The notes: generated by a model from the letters alone, not told the origin. A stretch of DNA of 64,000 bases from Paenibacillus lautus NBRC 15380 (GCF_004000945.1 NZ_BIMF01000001.1:434001-498000); one strand, 5' to 3'; numbered from the stretch's first letter, positions 35,712 through 45,790 are shown. Made by a program: numbers and translations.

Positions 35712-35883
35712 GGCGGTCTTGTTGCTACTGCTGAATCTTGTTGTTACTACTGATCTTGTTGCCTTGTTGCTACTACTGATCTTGGTGCTACTGCTGGTAT
35801 TGATGCTACTGATGGTATTAATGCTACTTCTGATCTTGTTGCTACTTCTAATCTTGTTGCTACTGCTGATCTTGGTGCTACTG
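35712..35883. repeat. 18-bp minisatellite array 3
   Basis: About nine to ten degenerate units, more divergent than array 1, with GATGGTATTAATGC-like variants and a local duplication around TTGTTGCCTTGTTGC. Ends again at CTCGAG. Confidence 0.88.
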
Positions 35884-36082
35884 CTCGAGGGCAAGCGGAC
35901 TGAGGATACGTTATTTAGCCGAATGGGTGTTATTTTCGAGAGCTAACGGACACCAGATACGTTATTCATAGAATATGATGGCAAATAGGCACCTTATTGC
36001 GGTAATAAGGGATCCTGCGTCCGTTAGATTTAAGAATTGGGTGCGAATTAAGAAAATAAGGGAACTGGAGTCCGTTAACAGG
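35884..36082. repeat. ~200-bp palindromic spacer, copy 3
   Basis: Third copy, closest to copy 1, ending GTCCGTTAACAGG. No minisatellite follows; the sequence passes into unrelated DNA and then the 48-bp tandem repeat. Confidence 0.9.
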
Positions 36083-36157
36083 TCAGGGGTAGCGGCAAGA
36101 AGCAGGGGGAGTTGGTTGTGCTGTGCTGGCGTGCAGTGTGGCATGCAGCTACATACC

Positions 36158-36350
36158 GGTGGTACCGGCGACAGCGATGTTACGTGCAGCTATGCTGCTA
36201 ACGCAGCGGTACCGGCGACACAGCGATGTTACGTGCAGCCATGCTGCCAACGTGGCGGTACCGGCGACAGCGATGCTACCGTGCAGCTATGCTTCCAACG
36301 TGGCGGTACTGGCGACAGCTATGCTACGGTGCAGCTATGCTGGCGACGCG
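36158..36350. repeat. 48-bp tandem repeat, four units
   Basis: Units begin at about 36158, 36206, 36255 and 36303, type GCGGTACCGGCGACAGCGAT then GTTACGTGCAGCTATGCTGC plus AACGTG. One unit has 49 bases. Open frames over it are repeat artefacts. Confidence 0.88.
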
Positions 36351-36358
36351 GCGATACA

Positions 36359-36412
36359 CAAAAAAGGAGTCATCCCTCAAGATCTCAGATCTTTTAGGAT
36401 GACTCCTTTTTT
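36359..36412 (-). terminator. Bidirectional terminator after siderophore-binding gene
   Basis: AAAAAAGGAGTCATCC and GGATGACTCCTTTTTT form a perfect 16-bp stem with poly-A before and poly-T after, so it can stop transcription on both strands. It isolates the repeat region from the iron operon. Confidence 0.93.
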
Positions 36413-36439
36413 AGCTTTTTCCTATGCAGCATTCATTCA

Positions 36440-37462
36440 TTACTGAATGCCGTAAAATTCCTGCAGCTGGTCAATCATCAGATTTGCTGCCAGGATGCCG
36501 CCTGCCGTATTCCAGATGGCATCATCCACTTTGTGGGCTTGGCCGTTCTTGACGACATTCAGGTTTTTCCACAGCGGATCGTTGATCCATTCCTGCTCGG
36601 TTTGGTTGGCACCGCCATCCCCGGTTTCATAAGTGAAGTAGAACAGTCTGTCGGCATCTGCCTCAGGCAAACGTTCCTTCGTGATCTCGTCAACGAAATC
36701 GTCCTTGGCGTTCTTGGTCATGTCGTTGCGGGCGATGCCGATTTTATCAAAAATGACGCCCGAGAACGTATTGGTATGGTACACGCGCGTCTTGCCTGCC
36801 ATGAAACGGACCACGGAGACGGTCTCGTCCAGCTTGCTTCCGGCCTTCTCTTTGAAATCCTGAATCCGCTTGTCGTATGCAGCCAGGAGCTCTTCGCCTT
36901 CAGATGCCTTGTTCAGCGCCTTGGCATACAGCTCAAAATTGGTCTGCCACTCGCCGCGAAGATCCTCGGCAAAAACAGTCGGCGCGATCGCCTTCAATTG
37001 CTCGTATACTTTCTCCTGACGCATCTTGTTTCCGATAATCAGGTCCGGCTGCAGGCCGGCGATCAGCTCGATGTTCGGCTGGCTCTCTTCCCCTACAACG
37101 GTAACGCCTTCCATCTGGTCTTTAATATGCGGATACCATGGGTCGCCTGTCCAGGATCTAACGGCACCTACAGGCTTCACGCCCAATGCGAGAAGGGCCT
37201 CGGTTCCTTCGTTCGTGAGAACCACCACTTTTTGAGGCGTTCCCTTGATCGTTTCCGTACCCATCGCATGCGTAACTTCATACGATTCGCTTGCTGCGCT
37301 ATCATTGTTGCCACCTGCAGCATTCGTTGTGTCGCCGCCGGTACTGTTTGCATTTTCTTTCGCTGGGCTTGCTCCGCACCCGGCAAGGATCACGATCATG
37401 ATGAGAGCCAGCAAGCTAAACTTGAGGCCTCTCGTTGATTTATTTGCCATTCCTTTTCCCAT
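36440..37462 (-). CDS. Iron-siderophore binding lipoprotein (FecB/FeuA family)
   Basis: A 340-residue cluster A-type binding protein. Lipobox ILAGC (Cys29), an Asn/Gly/Ser tether, then the two-lobed body with VVLTNEGTEALLALGVKPVG, LQPDLIIGNKM and NLMIDQLQEFYG. It captures ferric siderophore at the cell surface; the closest kind I can recall is Bacillus YfiY (schizokinen-type). The gene is divergent from two FecCD permease genes and an ATPase, with Fur-like boxes between them. The ATG at 37462 has AAGGGGG 11 bases upstream; a second ATG four codons later is possible. Confidence 0.92.
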   Translation of the reverse strand: MGKGMANKSTRGLKFSLLALIMIVILAGCGASPAKENANSTGGDTTNAAGGNNDSAASESYEVTHAMGTETIKGTPQKVVVLTNEGTEALLALGVKPVGAVRSWTGDPWYPHIKDQMEGVTVVGEESQPNIELIAGLQPDLIIGNKMRQEKVYEQLKAIAPTVFAEDLRGEWQTNFELYAKALNKASEGEELLAAYDKRIQDFKEKAGSKLDETVSVVRFMAGKTRVYHTNTFSGVIFDKIGIARNDMTKNAKDDFVDEITKERLPEADADRLFYFTYETGDGGANQTEQEWINDPLWKNLNVVKNGQAHKVDDAIWNTAGGILAANLMIDQLQEFYGIQ

Positions 37463-37499
37463 ACCTATCTAAATCCCCCTTGTGTCATATCCCTCTACT

Positions 37500-37514
37500 T
37501 GAAAATCATTATCA
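37500..37514 (-). promoter_or_regulatory. Fur box upstream of siderophore-binding gene
   Basis: TGAAAATCATTATCA differs from the 7-1-7 Fur consensus TGATAATNATTATCA at one position (A for T at position 4). It lies 38 bases before the binding-protein start on the minus strand. Confidence 0.85.
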
Positions 37515-37565
37515 ATCACTGATTCAAAACTATAAAGGGTTTTATGAAAAATATCAAGATATTTA

Positions 37566-37580
37566 TGAGAATGATTATCA
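37566..37580 (+). promoter_or_regulatory. Fur box upstream of siderophore permease operon
   Basis: TGAGAATGATTATCA differs from the Fur consensus at one position. It lies about 80 bases before the first permease gene and is followed by a half-site ATCATTGACA. Confidence 0.85.
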
Positions 37581-37659
37581 AGATCATTGACAGATGGGGT
37601 CCCTTCACCTAAAATTCATATGAACTTAATTATTCATGGACTTAAGAAAGTGAGCATAT

Positions 37660-38643
37660 ATGCGCGTATTCGGACTATTCATATCGCTATTGGCGCTGGC
37701 TGCTGCCGTCATGGGCAGCATTGCATTCGGAGTAACAAACATACCTCTTCATCAGGTATGGGAATCGTTCACTCACTTCAACGGGAGCAACGAGCATCTG
37801 ATCATACTCACGGCAAGACTGCCCCGGGCACTCATTGCGCTTGCCGTAGGAGCAAGCCTGGCTGTTGCGGGTGCGCTCATGCAGGTTATCACACGCAATC
37901 CGATTGCATCGCCCAGCACGCTGGGCGTGAACTCCGGTGCAGCCTTCTTCATTATTATGTCTGCGGGCTGGCTGGGCATAAGCGGACTCCAATCCCTTAC
38001 CTGGGTCGCGCTGATCGGAGCCGCGGTAAGCGGCGGTATCGTATTTTTCCTGGGCAGCATCGGCAGGGACGGCATGACGCCGGTAAAAATCACCCTCGCG
38101 GGTGCCTCCATAGCCGCCTTCTTCCATTCCTTGACGCAGGGATTAATGCTCTCCGACGGCAAAATGTTCGATCAGGTGCTGGTATGGCTGGTCGGCTCGG
38201 TAGCCGGACGCGATTTGAACCAACTTGCAGCCGTGTGGCCGTACATGACCGTTGGCATGCTGGCTGCACTCCTGCTGGGTCGTCATCTGAATGCCCTCTC
38301 CATGGGAGACGACATCGCCCAGAGCCTTGGGCAAAAAACAGCGCTTATTAAGCTGTTAGCAGCAGCGGCCGTTATTTTGCTGGCCGGAGGTTCCGTTGCC
38401 GCTGCGGGACCCATCGCATTTGTCGGAATCATCATCCCGCATATCGTTCGTTATTTAATAGGAAATGATTATCGCTGGATTCTGCCATACAGCGCGGTGC
38501 TGGGCGCACTTCTGCTGGTGACGGCCGATCTCGGCTCCCGATACATTGCCATGCCGAAGGAAGTCCCGGTCGGCGTGATGACTGCAGTCATCGGCGTGCC
38601 GTTCTTCGTGTACATAGCCAGGAAAGGAAGACGAGCACAATGA
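37660..38643 (+). CDS. Siderophore ABC permease (FecCD family)
   Basis: A 327-residue permease with about nine or ten helices. Family signatures are TARLPRALIALAVGASLAVA, GALMQVITRNPIASPSTLGV and VAAAGPIAFVGIIIPHIVRY. It makes the heterodimeric channel with the next gene, whose start overlaps its stop in an ATGA junction. The ribosome site (AAGAAAGTGAG) is weak. Iron control is implied by the Fur box upstream. Confidence 0.94.
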   Translation: MRVFGLFISLLALAAAVMGSIAFGVTNIPLHQVWESFTHFNGSNEHLIILTARLPRALIALAVGASLAVAGALMQVITRNPIASPSTLGVNSGAAFFIIMSAGWLGISGLQSLTWVALIGAAVSGGIVFFLGSIGRDGMTPVKITLAGASIAAFFHSLTQGLMLSDGKMFDQVLVWLVGSVAGRDLNQLAAVWPYMTVGMLAALLLGRHLNALSMGDDIAQSLGQKTALIKLLAAAAVILLAGGSVAAAGPIAFVGIIIPHIVRYLIGNDYRWILPYSAVLGALLLVTADLGSRYIAMPKEVPVGVMTAVIGVPFFVYIARKGRRAQ

Positions 38644-39686
38644 GTAAACACCGCATATTCCGCTCCAGGAACGCTAAAGTATCGTTTATGCTGGAGAGAA
38701 GAACACTATGGGTATGCCTGACCCTATTCGTGCTTTGCATCGCCGCCATGATTATTAGCACAGGAACGGGAAGCCAGTTTGTTTCGCCGCTTCATGTCAT
38801 TAAAGCATTGTTCGGCGATGCACCGCCCATGGAGCAGGTCATCGTCATGCAGCTAAGGCTGCCCCGGATTATTATCGCCGTGCTGATCGGCGCCGCTCTC
38901 GCGGTGGCGGGGGCTATTCTGCAGGGTGTCATCCGCAACCCCCTGGCCTCCCCCGATGTCATCGGCATAACGGAGGGAGCATCGCTGGGAGCGGTTCTCT
39001 TCATCTTCATATTCACAGGCACCGTATCGATTCATTGGATGCCGCTATTCGCCATCCTTGGTGCTTTTTTCATTACCGGACTGCTGTATGTGCTTGCGTG
39101 GAAGAATGGCGTATCGCCGCTGCGGCTCGTCTTGATCGGGATCGGGGTATCGGCCGCGATCAAATCGATCTCCTATATGCTGATCATATCCGGGCCGCTG
39201 CAGCTGGCCGACCGCTCCCTTACCTTCATGGCAGGCAGCATTTACGGCATGTCCTGGGATAAGGACGTCTTGACCCTGCTGCCTTGGGTAGCCGTACTTC
39301 TACCGCTTACCTGGCTGCAGGCCCGCAATGTGAACATCCAAGCCCTGGGAGATGACGTTGCCAGCAGCACGGGCGCCCGGGTTCAAAAACAGCGACTGAT
39401 CCTAATCGGACTCAGCGTCGCCCTGGCCGGAGCAGCCATCTCGATCGGCGGCGCCATCGCCTTCATCGGTCTGATGGCACCCCATATGGCCCGCAGGCTG
39501 GTGGGTCCCAACTTCGGAAGCGTCCTGCCGGTCAGCGCGCTGATCGGTGCGATTCTGCTGCTTGGCGCGGACCTGGTCGCAAGGGCGGCGTTCCTGCCGC
39601 GTGATGTTCCGGCAGGCGTGTTCACCGCCGCGATCGGCGCACCGTTCTTCCTCTACCTGCTGTATCGTAACCGCAATCGATTCTAG
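38640..39686 (+). CDS. Siderophore ABC permease (FecCD family), second subunit
   Basis: A 348-residue permease with the same signatures: [40 protein letters not shown] and [20 protein letters not shown]. The first ~20 residues are basic and extend past the usual start, so the first true helix begins near residue 25. It is coupled to the preceding permease and followed by the ATPase after 20 bases. Confidence 0.94.
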   Translation: MSKHRIFRSRNAKVSFMLERRTLWVCLTLFVLCIAAMIISTGTGSQFVSPLHVIKALFGDAPPMEQVIVMQLRLPRIIIAVLIGAALAVAGAILQGVIRNPLASPDVIGITEGASLGAVLFIFIFTGTVSIHWMPLFAILGAFFITGLLYVLAWKNGVSPLRLVLIGIGVSAAIKSISYMLIISGPLQLADRSLTFMAGSIYGMSWDKDVLTLLPWVAVLLPLTWLQARNVNIQALGDDVASSTGARVQKQRLILIGLSVALAGAAISIGGAIAFIGLMAPHMARRLVGPNFGSVLPVSALIGAILLLGADLVARAAFLPRDVPAGVFTAAIGAPFFLYLLYRNRNRF

Positions 39687-39706
39687 AACCGAAAGGAGCT
39701 GGCGTC

Positions 39707-40576
39707 ATGAATACGCTGGAAGCAAAGGGATTGGGTCTGTCCTATGGGGGAGACTTTATATTCGAAAATCTGGATTTAACCGTGCCAATAGGTAAAATCA
39801 CCGTGTTTATCGGCAGCAACGGCTGCGGCAAGTCCACTTTGCTACGCTCCATGGCCAGGCTGCTGAAACCGCAGCGTGGCTCGGTTGTACTCAACGGAGC
39901 CGACATCGCAAGCTTGTCCACCAAGGACGTGGCGCGTAAGCTCGCTATTTTGCCTCAAGGACCTACCGCCCCGGAAGGATTAACGGTGATGCAGCTGGTA
40001 AAGCAAGGACGCTATCCTTACCAGAGCTGGCTGCGTCAATGGTCACGCGAGGATGAGGAAGCAGTCACGGCGGCCCTGACATCCACAGGTTTGACCGAAC
40101 TGGCTGACCGTACGGTTGACTCGCTATCCGGCGGCCAGCGCCAGCGGGCTTGGATCGCGATGACGCTGGCACAAGAGACGCCGCTCATTCTGCTCGATGA
40201 ACCGACCACCTATCTGGATTTGACGCACCAGATCGAAGTACTGGATCTGCTGTATGAATTAAATGTTCAAGAACAACGGACCATCGTTATGGTGCTGCAT
40301 GATATCAATCTGGCCTGCCGTTATGCCGATCATATCGTCGCCATTCGCGACGGGAGCATCAAGGCTGAGGGCAAACCGGGAGATATTATCGATTCCGAGC
40401 TGATGCAGACTGTGTTCCAGCTGCCGTGCGAGATTATTCCGGACCCGCTGTATGGGACCCCGATGTGCGTCCCGCGCGGGAAGGGCATGAGCCGGCCTTC
40501 AGCCGTCAAGCCGGAACCAGTGGAACCAAAACAACCAACAACTCCAACACCTTCCCCTGAATTGGCAACGGTGTAA
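39707..40576 (+). CDS. Siderophore ABC transporter ATPase (FecE family)
   Basis: A 289-residue ATPase. Walker [10 protein letters not shown] (near 36-44), signature [13 protein letters not shown] (near 138), Walker [14 protein letters not shown] and switch His in [15 protein letters not shown] are complete. The Pro-rich tail after residue 265 is unusual but harmless. AAAGGAG lies ten bases before the ATG. It powers the two FecCD permeases. Confidence 0.95.
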   Translation: MNTLEAKGLGLSYGGDFIFENLDLTVPIGKITVFIGSNGCGKSTLLRSMARLLKPQRGSVVLNGADIASLSTKDVARKLAILPQGPTAPEGLTVMQLVKQGRYPYQSWLRQWSREDEEAVTAALTSTGLTELADRTVDSLSGGQRQRAWIAMTLAQETPLILLDEPTTYLDLTHQIEVLDLLYELNVQEQRTIVMVLHDINLACRYADHIVAIRDGSIKAEGKPGDIIDSELMQTVFQLPCEIIPDPLYGTPMCVPRGKGMSRPSAVKPEPVEPKQPTTPTPSPELATV

Positions 40577-40590
40577 CATAAAATTGTAAT

Positions 40591-40638
40591 AAGGCCAGCT
40601 CCTATTCGCATTAAAGCGGTAGGAGCCGGCCTTTTTTA
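40591..40638 (+). terminator. Terminator of siderophore operon
   Basis: AAGGCC-GCTCCTA pairs with TAGGAGC-GGCCTT and is followed by T6, 14 bases after the ATPase stop. Confidence 0.93.
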
Positions 40639-40909
40639 TTCGGAGCTTTCTCGCCGATGGAGCTGTCTTCTAAACCGGCTTCGAGAACCAAAATACTGCG
40701 GGCAGCCGGAAAGGCAGCATATCATCTGTTAAACGAATCGGTTAGCTACCCGTTCATCATTTTGGAAACAACAATCGACAACGTGCGTTCTGGAAACATG
40801 CCGACACAAAGAAGACCACCCTAGCCATCAGGGCAGTCACTGTATTTGGAATAAGTCTAAAACATAGGATTTGTCTGCCATTGCTCACGACTGCTCCGCT
40901 AGCGGCACA
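40639..40909. other. Intergenic DNA, nothing recognised
   Basis: No open frame with a ribosome site, no repeat and no RNA motif could be supported here. A short CCGCTAGCGG palindrome occurs at about 40897-40906. Confidence 0.4.
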
Positions 40910-41092
40910 TTATGACCATTTACCTACTTGCAGGTCTTTTTTTCTTTGACGATGCTGGAGCACTTTCAACAGCTTGGACTTTTCACGTTTCCGCTGTTCC
41001 AGCAGGCTCTTTACTCCTCGCATCAACATCCGGTACCTCATCTCATCCTCGTGGCCGAACTTGCGCATTTCGTCAAAATACTCGTCCGTCAT
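40910..41092 (-). CDS. Small charged hypothetical protein
   Basis: A 60-residue Lys/Arg/Glu-rich protein starting MTDEYFDEMRKFGHEDEM and ending KKDLQVGKWS, predicted as one long helix. GGAG lies seven bases before the ATG. A palindrome at 41129-41147 lies just upstream. It is not a truncated TetR. I do not recognise the family; it could be a nucleic-acid-binding or chaperone-like peptide, or not expressed. Confidence 0.5.
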   Translation of the reverse strand: MTDEYFDEMRKFGHEDEMRYRMLMRGVKSLLEQRKREKSKLLKVLQHRQRKKDLQVGKWS

Positions 41093-41128
41093 CCTATCAC
41101 TCCAGCTGTATAAGTCTATAGAACTAGA

Positions 41129-41147
41129 GTATAGGACCGAACTATAC
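41129..41147 (-). promoter_or_regulatory. Operator-like palindrome
   Basis: GTATAG and CTATAC arms are perfect around GACCGAA. It resembles TetR-family boxes of the LmrA/QdoR kind. It lies between the MFS gene end and the small gene start. Confidence 0.45.
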
Positions 41148-41167
41148 AATTTCTAAACAACGCTCTT

Positions 41168-42673
41168 TCAAACGCTAAGCCGACGGCTCTTGCATGGCTG
41201 GCCTGCCGGCTGCATCCGCTGCTCGCAATCTGCGCCGCAGGAAAAGAGCCAAGGGGATGGCCATTGCAACCAGCCCGCTTGCCACCAGGAACACATCATC
41301 GATGCTCCGCGTGTAAAACATCCGATGCAGCCACTCTCCGGTTTCGCTGGAGTGCTATCAGCCAATCGGCGCTCATGCACGTTCATGCGTGCATAGAATA
41401 AGGACGTAAACATGCCAAGCGAAATCGAGCTGAACACCTGCCGCAACCAGTTCAGCAGCGCCGACGCATGGCCCGATTCCTGCTCCGTGACCGCTGCCAT
41501 CGCTGCGCTTGTTGCCGGGGAAATAGCCAGGCCGGAGCCTACGTTGCGAATACACATCCAGATCATGACGGAGATCAGCGTCGTTTCCATATGAAGCCTG
41601 CTGAATCGGAAGGTCGTGACGAAAAGGATCAGGCTGCCCAGCGCGATCAGGAGAGCCGGTCCCCAAGAGGCATACCACCTCCCTGACAGGAAGGTAGCGA
41701 TGGTGAGGCACGCCGCAGCCGGAAGGAACAGCAACCCGACCTGGAAAGGAGACAGGCCCTGGATTTCCTCTAGAAACAGCGGGATGAAGTAAACACCGGA
41801 ATAGAGGGCGAATGTTAATATGAGCGAAACAGCCAAACTGATCGTAAAGACAGCATTGCGGAACAATCTTAGATTCAGAAGCGGTTCTCGTGTTCGCAGC
41901 TCAACCCGGACAAACATAATCACACATAGACTGCCTATGATCAAGCATCCCCATGTCAGAGGGGATTGCAGCCCCCATGCATGTATATTGCCAAAGAGCA
42001 GCAGCAGGACCAGACTTCCCACCGTGGCCAGCACGAGGCCCGCCACATCCAGCCTTTTCCGAACAGCGGTAAACCCGGATGGAAGCAGAAGCAGGCCGGC
42101 AATCCATGCAGCCGCTCCGATCGGCACCGTAACCAGAAAGATCCAACGCCAATCATGCTGCTGAAACCAGCCGCTGAGCGAAGGGCCGATGGCGGTGCCG
42201 AGCACCGTCGAGAACGACCATACGCTGACCGCAAGCGGTTGTCTCTCCCGCGACAGCGTCTGGTAAATCATCGTGAGGGAGATGGGCTGAATCAGCCCGC
42301 AGAACAAGCCTTGAACCATACGGAACCCGATGAGCGCGTAGATGTTCCACGACAGCGCGCACAGAATCGAACCTATCGTAATCCCTGCAAGGGACAGCAA
42401 AAACATGGATTTGCCCCCGAAGCGGTCCACAAGATACCCGCTCACCGGCGTAATTATCCCGCAGGCCAGCGAGAACCCGGTAATGATCCACTGTACCGTG
42501 CTCAGCTCGGCATCGAATATGCCGATAAAACCCGGGAGAGACACATTCAGTGATACGACGTGGTACATGCCGACAAACGATCCGAGAAACAACGTGATCA
42601 GAACCGGCCAGAAAGGAAGTTCGACCTGTCCGCTGCCAGTCTTCGCCCGGAGATGGCCCGTTCTTATGGACAT
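41168..42673 (-). CDS. MFS multidrug-type exporter (DHA2 family), frameshifted near C-terminus
   Basis: A 501-residue frame with 13 clear helices. MFS motifs are GYLVDRFGGKSMFLLSLAG and WRWIFLVTVPIG. After NVHERRLADSTPAKPE the sequence turns into Cys/Trp-rich nonsense, while another frame continues with EWLHRMFYTRSIDDVFLVAS then a hydrophobic helix GLVAMAIPLALFLRRR and stops at 41175. A one-base loss near 41335-41360 therefore removed helix 14. The gene follows the fused ABC ATPase by 37 bases with a GAGGACTG/CAGTCCTC hairpin between. It may export a toxic by-product of the sulfur pathway. Confidence 0.85.
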   Translation of the reverse strand: MSIRTGHLRAKTGSGQVELPFWPVLITLFLGSFVGMYHVVSLNVSLPGFIGIFDAELSTVQWIITGFSLACGIITPVSGYLVDRFGGKSMFLLSLAGITIGSILCALSWNIYALIGFRMVQGLFCGLIQPISLTMIYQTLSRERQPLAVSVWSFSTVLGTAIGPSLSGWFQQHDWRWIFLVTVPIGAAAWIAGLLLLPSGFTAVRKRLDVAGLVLATVGSLVLLLLFGNIHAWGLQSPLTWGCLIIGSLCVIMFVRVELRTREPLLNLRLFRNAVFTISLAVSLILTFALYSGVYFIPLFLEEIQGLSPFQVGLLFLPAAACLTIATFLSGRWYASWGPALLIALGSLILFVTTFRFSRLHMETTLISVMIWMCIRNVGSGLAISPATSAAMAAVTEQESGHASALLNWLRQVFSSISLGMFTSLFYARMNVHERRLADSTPAKPESGCIGCFTRGASMMCSWWQAGWLQWPSPWLFSCGADCEQRMQPAGQPCKSRRLSV

Positions 42674-42710
42674 GTCTTAACCCCCTGCGGGAGGACTGCC
42701 GCCACAGTCC

Positions 42711-44864
42711 TCACAGCGGATGATGACAGGCTGCATAATGGCCGCTCTCCAGAACCAGCAGCTGCGGCTCCTCTTCACGACAACGTGAGGTTGCGAGCGG
42801 GCAGCGGGTATGGAATCGACAGCCGGAGGGCGGGTTCGCCGGAGAAGGGATCTCTCCTTCTATGCCGCCTGTCGGCTTGCTCCCGCCAGGGGCTCCCTGA
42901 GGTATCGAATCGATCAGCGCCCGCGTATACGGATGGGCCGGCCTCAGAAACAAGGATTCGCTCGGCGCGATCTCGACCAGCTTCCCGAGGTACATCACGC
43001 CGATCCGATCGGATAGATGACGAACGACTTGCAAGCCATGGGCAATGAACAGATAGGTCAGCCCAAGCCTCTGCTGCAAGTCCTGCAGCAGATTCATAAT
43101 CTGCGCCTGAACCGAAACGTCCAGGGCGGACACCGCTTCGTCCGCCAGGATAAACCGCGGGTTCAGCGCGATGGCCCTGGCGATGCCGATGCGCTGCCGC
43201 TGCCCTCCGGAGAATTCATGGGGATACCGATCCGCCCACGAAGGGTCAAGTCCGACCAGACCAAGCAGCTCATGGACACGCTCCTGCACGGCCGATGCGG
43301 GCAGATGATGGTGTACCAAGAGCGGTTCTGCAATACTGTCCCCGATCTTCCAGCGAGGATCAAGCGACCCGTAGGGATCCTGGAAGATCGTCTGCATATG
43401 GCGCCGTGCCCTGCGCAATGCCGTGCCTCCCAGCTTCGTCAGGTCCTCTCCTTCGAACAGGACCTTGCCATCCGTTGCCCGCTCCAGCTGCAGCAGCACT
43501 CGGCCCAGCGTGGATTTCCCGCTCCCGGATTCACCAACCAGCCCGAAGGTTTCCCTCCTGCCAATCGTGAAGCTTACGTCATCCACGGCCCGGATCAGCT
43601 GCTTCTTCCTACCGAAGCCTTCGCCATGCACGGGATAATACTTTCGGAGATTCTCAACGGCAAACAACACGTCCGGAGATTCTACGAACGGATCATGTTT
43701 ATGATTCTGAATTTCCATGCTATTCTTAATCGTCATCTCATCGATACCAAGGCTTATATCAGCCCATCGTGCTTGCGACGTCTCCTCTCGAACAGCCTCG
43801 GAAATTGCCTTGGAAGCGGCCTCGGAAACTGCATCAGAAACATCCTCAAAAACAGCCTCGACGGCTTCCGCCGCCAGCCAGTCCTTTCTCTGCACGAGCT
43901 CCTCCGAATGCCAGCAGGCCGTTCTCCCGCCCTCATCCCCCGCTAAGGAAGGCGTCTCCTGCGTGCAGCGCTCGCTCGCAAAAGGGCACCGCGGATGAAA
44001 GCGGCAGCCATCCGGCAGCGCAGCCAGATTCGGAATGGATCCTTCAATCGAATGAAGCTTGGATCCCCGAACCGTATCCAGCGTGGCTACGGAGCGAAGC
44101 AGCCCCCGAGTATAGGGGTGGCGGGGAAGGGCAAACAGTTCTGCCGCTGGTGCCTCTTCTACGATCTCCCCCGCATACATCACCACGATCCGGTCCGCCA
44201 TATCGGCCGCGATGCCCAGATCATGCGTAATCAACAGGATAGACATGCCGAATTCCTGCTGCAGATCCTTCAGCAGGCGCAGAATCTGCGCTTGTATCGT
44301 AACATCCAGCGCGGTTGTCGGTTCGTCCGCGATCAGAAGATCCGGCCCGCAGGACAAGGCCATGGCGATCATCGCCCTTTGCAGCATACCGCCGGACAGT
44401 TCCCCCGGATACTGCTTCAGCCGCAGCTGCGGTTCGGGAATGCCTACCCGTCCAAGCAGCCTGGCTGCACGATCCCTCGCCTCCCGCTTCGATACCCGCT
44501 CATGCTGCAGAATGGTTTCCTCAATCTGCTGCCCAATGGTAAACACTGGATCGAAGGCAGCCATGGGCTCCTGAAAGACCATCGCCATTTTTTTCCCGCG
44601 ATAGCGTCTCAGCTCGGCCTCCGTCAAGCCGGCAAGATCCGTCCCGCCAAGCCTCAGGCTTCCGCCCGTGATCCGGCCATGCTCATGATCGATCAGGCGC
44701 ATGATGGCTTTGGACGTCACCGTCTTGCCGCTCCCGGATTCGCCCACCAGACATACCGTTTCCCCTGCCCCTATCGAAAGCGTCACGTCCCGGATCGCAT
44801 GAATCGTTCCCCGCTGGGTTCTAAAATCAACGGACAGCTGCTGAATATCCAGTAAAGTACTCAT
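42711..44864 (-). CDS. Dipeptide/oligopeptide ABC ATPase, DppD-DppF fusion
   Basis: A 717-residue protein with two complete ATPases. The first has Walker A GESGSGKT (41-48), signature [10 protein letters not shown] (near 155) and DEPTTALD (180-187), with an oligopeptide C-terminal Cys motif ([14 protein letters not shown]). An Ala/Glu-rich linker at about 330-375 ([20 protein letters not shown]) joins it to the second, with [26 protein letters not shown] and a Cys motif [14 protein letters not shown]. Usual systems encode these as two proteins. It is co-transcribed with DppB, DppC and OppA-type genes and a monooxygenase. Confidence 0.93.
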   Translation of the reverse strand: MSTLLDIQQLSVDFRTQRGTIHAIRDVTLSIGAGETVCLVGESGSGKTVTSKAIMRLIDHEHGRITGGSLRLGGTDLAGLTEAELRRYRGKKMAMVFQEPMAAFDPVFTIGQQIEETILQHERVSKREARDRAARLLGRVGIPEPQLRLKQYPGELSGGMLQRAMIAMALSCGPDLLIADEPTTALDVTIQAQILRLLKDLQQEFGMSILLITHDLGIAADMADRIVVMYAGEIVEEAPAAELFALPRHPYTRGLLRSVATLDTVRGSKLHSIEGSIPNLAALPDGCRFHPRCPFASERCTQETPSLAGDEGGRTACWHSEELVQRKDWLAAEAVEAVFEDVSDAVSEAASKAISEAVREETSQARWADISLGIDEMTIKNSMEIQNHKHDPFVESPDVLFAVENLRKYYPVHGEGFGRKKQLIRAVDDVSFTIGRRETFGLVGESGSGKSTLGRVLLQLERATDGKVLFEGEDLTKLGGTALRRARRHMQTIFQDPYGSLDPRWKIGDSIAEPLLVHHHLPASAVQERVHELLGLVGLDPSWADRYPHEFSGGQRQRIGIARAIALNPRFILADEAVSALDVSVQAQIMNLLQDLQQRLGLTYLFIAHGLQVVRHLSDRIGVMYLGKLVEIAPSESLFLRPAHPYTRALIDSIPQGAPGGSKPTGGIEGEIPSPANPPSGCRFHTRCPLATSRCREEEPQLLVLESGHYAACHHPL

Positions 44865-44874
44865 CCATGTCCTC

Positions 44875-45771
44875 CTATCGCTGCGTGATTTTCTTTGGAT
44901 CGAGATGATCTCTCAGCCGGTCGCCGATGATATTGACGGACAGCACGAATGCCGTAATGGCAAGACCGGGAAAGGTGCACATCCACCATGCGACGGTCAG
45001 GTACCCTCTGCCTTGAGAGAGCAGCGTCCCCCAATCCGGCACTTCGCGGAGCACGCCAAGGCCGAGAAAGCTCAGCCCCGACCCCGTCAGAATGGAGGTT
45101 CCGATGCCGATGGTTGCCATAACCAGCAGGGGGGACAGGCTGTTCGGCAGCACATGGTTCCAAAAAATACGCAGCGGCGAAGCGCCGATGGACCCAGCCG
45201 CTTTCACGAACGTCCGGTTCTTGATGCTCATAATCTGGGCCCTCATCACCCGCGCATAACCCGGTATGGCGGAGACCGCCACCGCCAGCACGACATTGAA
45301 CAGGCTCGGTCCGAGAGCCCCGGCAATCGCCAGTGCGAGCAGGATGCCCGGAATGGTCATCAGAATGTCGTTCAACCGCATCAGAACGGTATCCACCCAG
45401 CCTCCTGCATACCCGGACAATGCTCCGACCGTGCCGCCGACCAACCCTCCCACGAGGACGGAGGCAAAGCCGATAAAGAGCGAATCCCGGCTGCCATGAA
45501 CGACCACGCTGAAAATATCCCGGCCAAAATAGTCGGTACCAAATAGATGTGCCGCGCTCGGTGCCTGCATGATACGGTCCGTCAGCATATCCGTCGGGGC
45601 ATAAGGCGCGATCCACTGCGGCACGATGGCGCATGCCACGATAAACAGCACGACCAAGCCTGCGGCGTACAGAAACCAGTCATTCGCCGAGAACCGACCG
45701 ATACGGCGCACAGTCGGGGATGTCAACCTTCGTTCACGCCAAACCGTTTTGGCGGAGACCGCCTCTCTCAT
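44875..45771 (-). CDS. dppC: Peptide/nickel-type ABC permease (DppC)
   Basis: A 298-residue permease. The ATG at 45771 follows GAGGAGGGAG by six bases and leaves a 19-base gap to dppB; an upstream start would overlap dppB. DppC features are [20 protein letters not shown] near 95, an EAA loop [20 protein letters not shown] near 185 and [20 protein letters not shown]. It forms the channel with DppB for import of peptides or sulfur-containing conjugates. Confidence 0.93.
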   Translation of the reverse strand: MREAVSAKTVWRERRLTSPTVRRIGRFSANDWFLYAAGLVVLFIVACAIVPQWIAPYAPTDMLTDRIMQAPSAAHLFGTDYFGRDIFSVVVHGSRDSLFIGFASVLVGGLVGGTVGALSGYAGGWVDTVLMRLNDILMTIPGILLALAIAGALGPSLFNVVLAVAVSAIPGYARVMRAQIMSIKNRTFVKAAGSIGASPLRIFWNHVLPNSLSPLLVMATIGIGTSILTGSGLSFLGLGVLREVPDWGTLLSQGRGYLTVAWWMCTFPGLAITAFVLSVNIIGDRLRDHLDPKKITQR

Positions 45772-45790
45772 ATGAACTCCCTCCTCTTCT

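Noticed and set aside
34984..36350. Possible CRISPR array
   Set aside because: The short units are contiguous and variable, with no constant repeat separated by unique spacers, and no cas genes are near.
35975..36446. Open frames over the 48-bp repeats
   Set aside because: They exist only because the repeat lacks stops in some frames, have no ribosome site, and run into a terminator hairpin.
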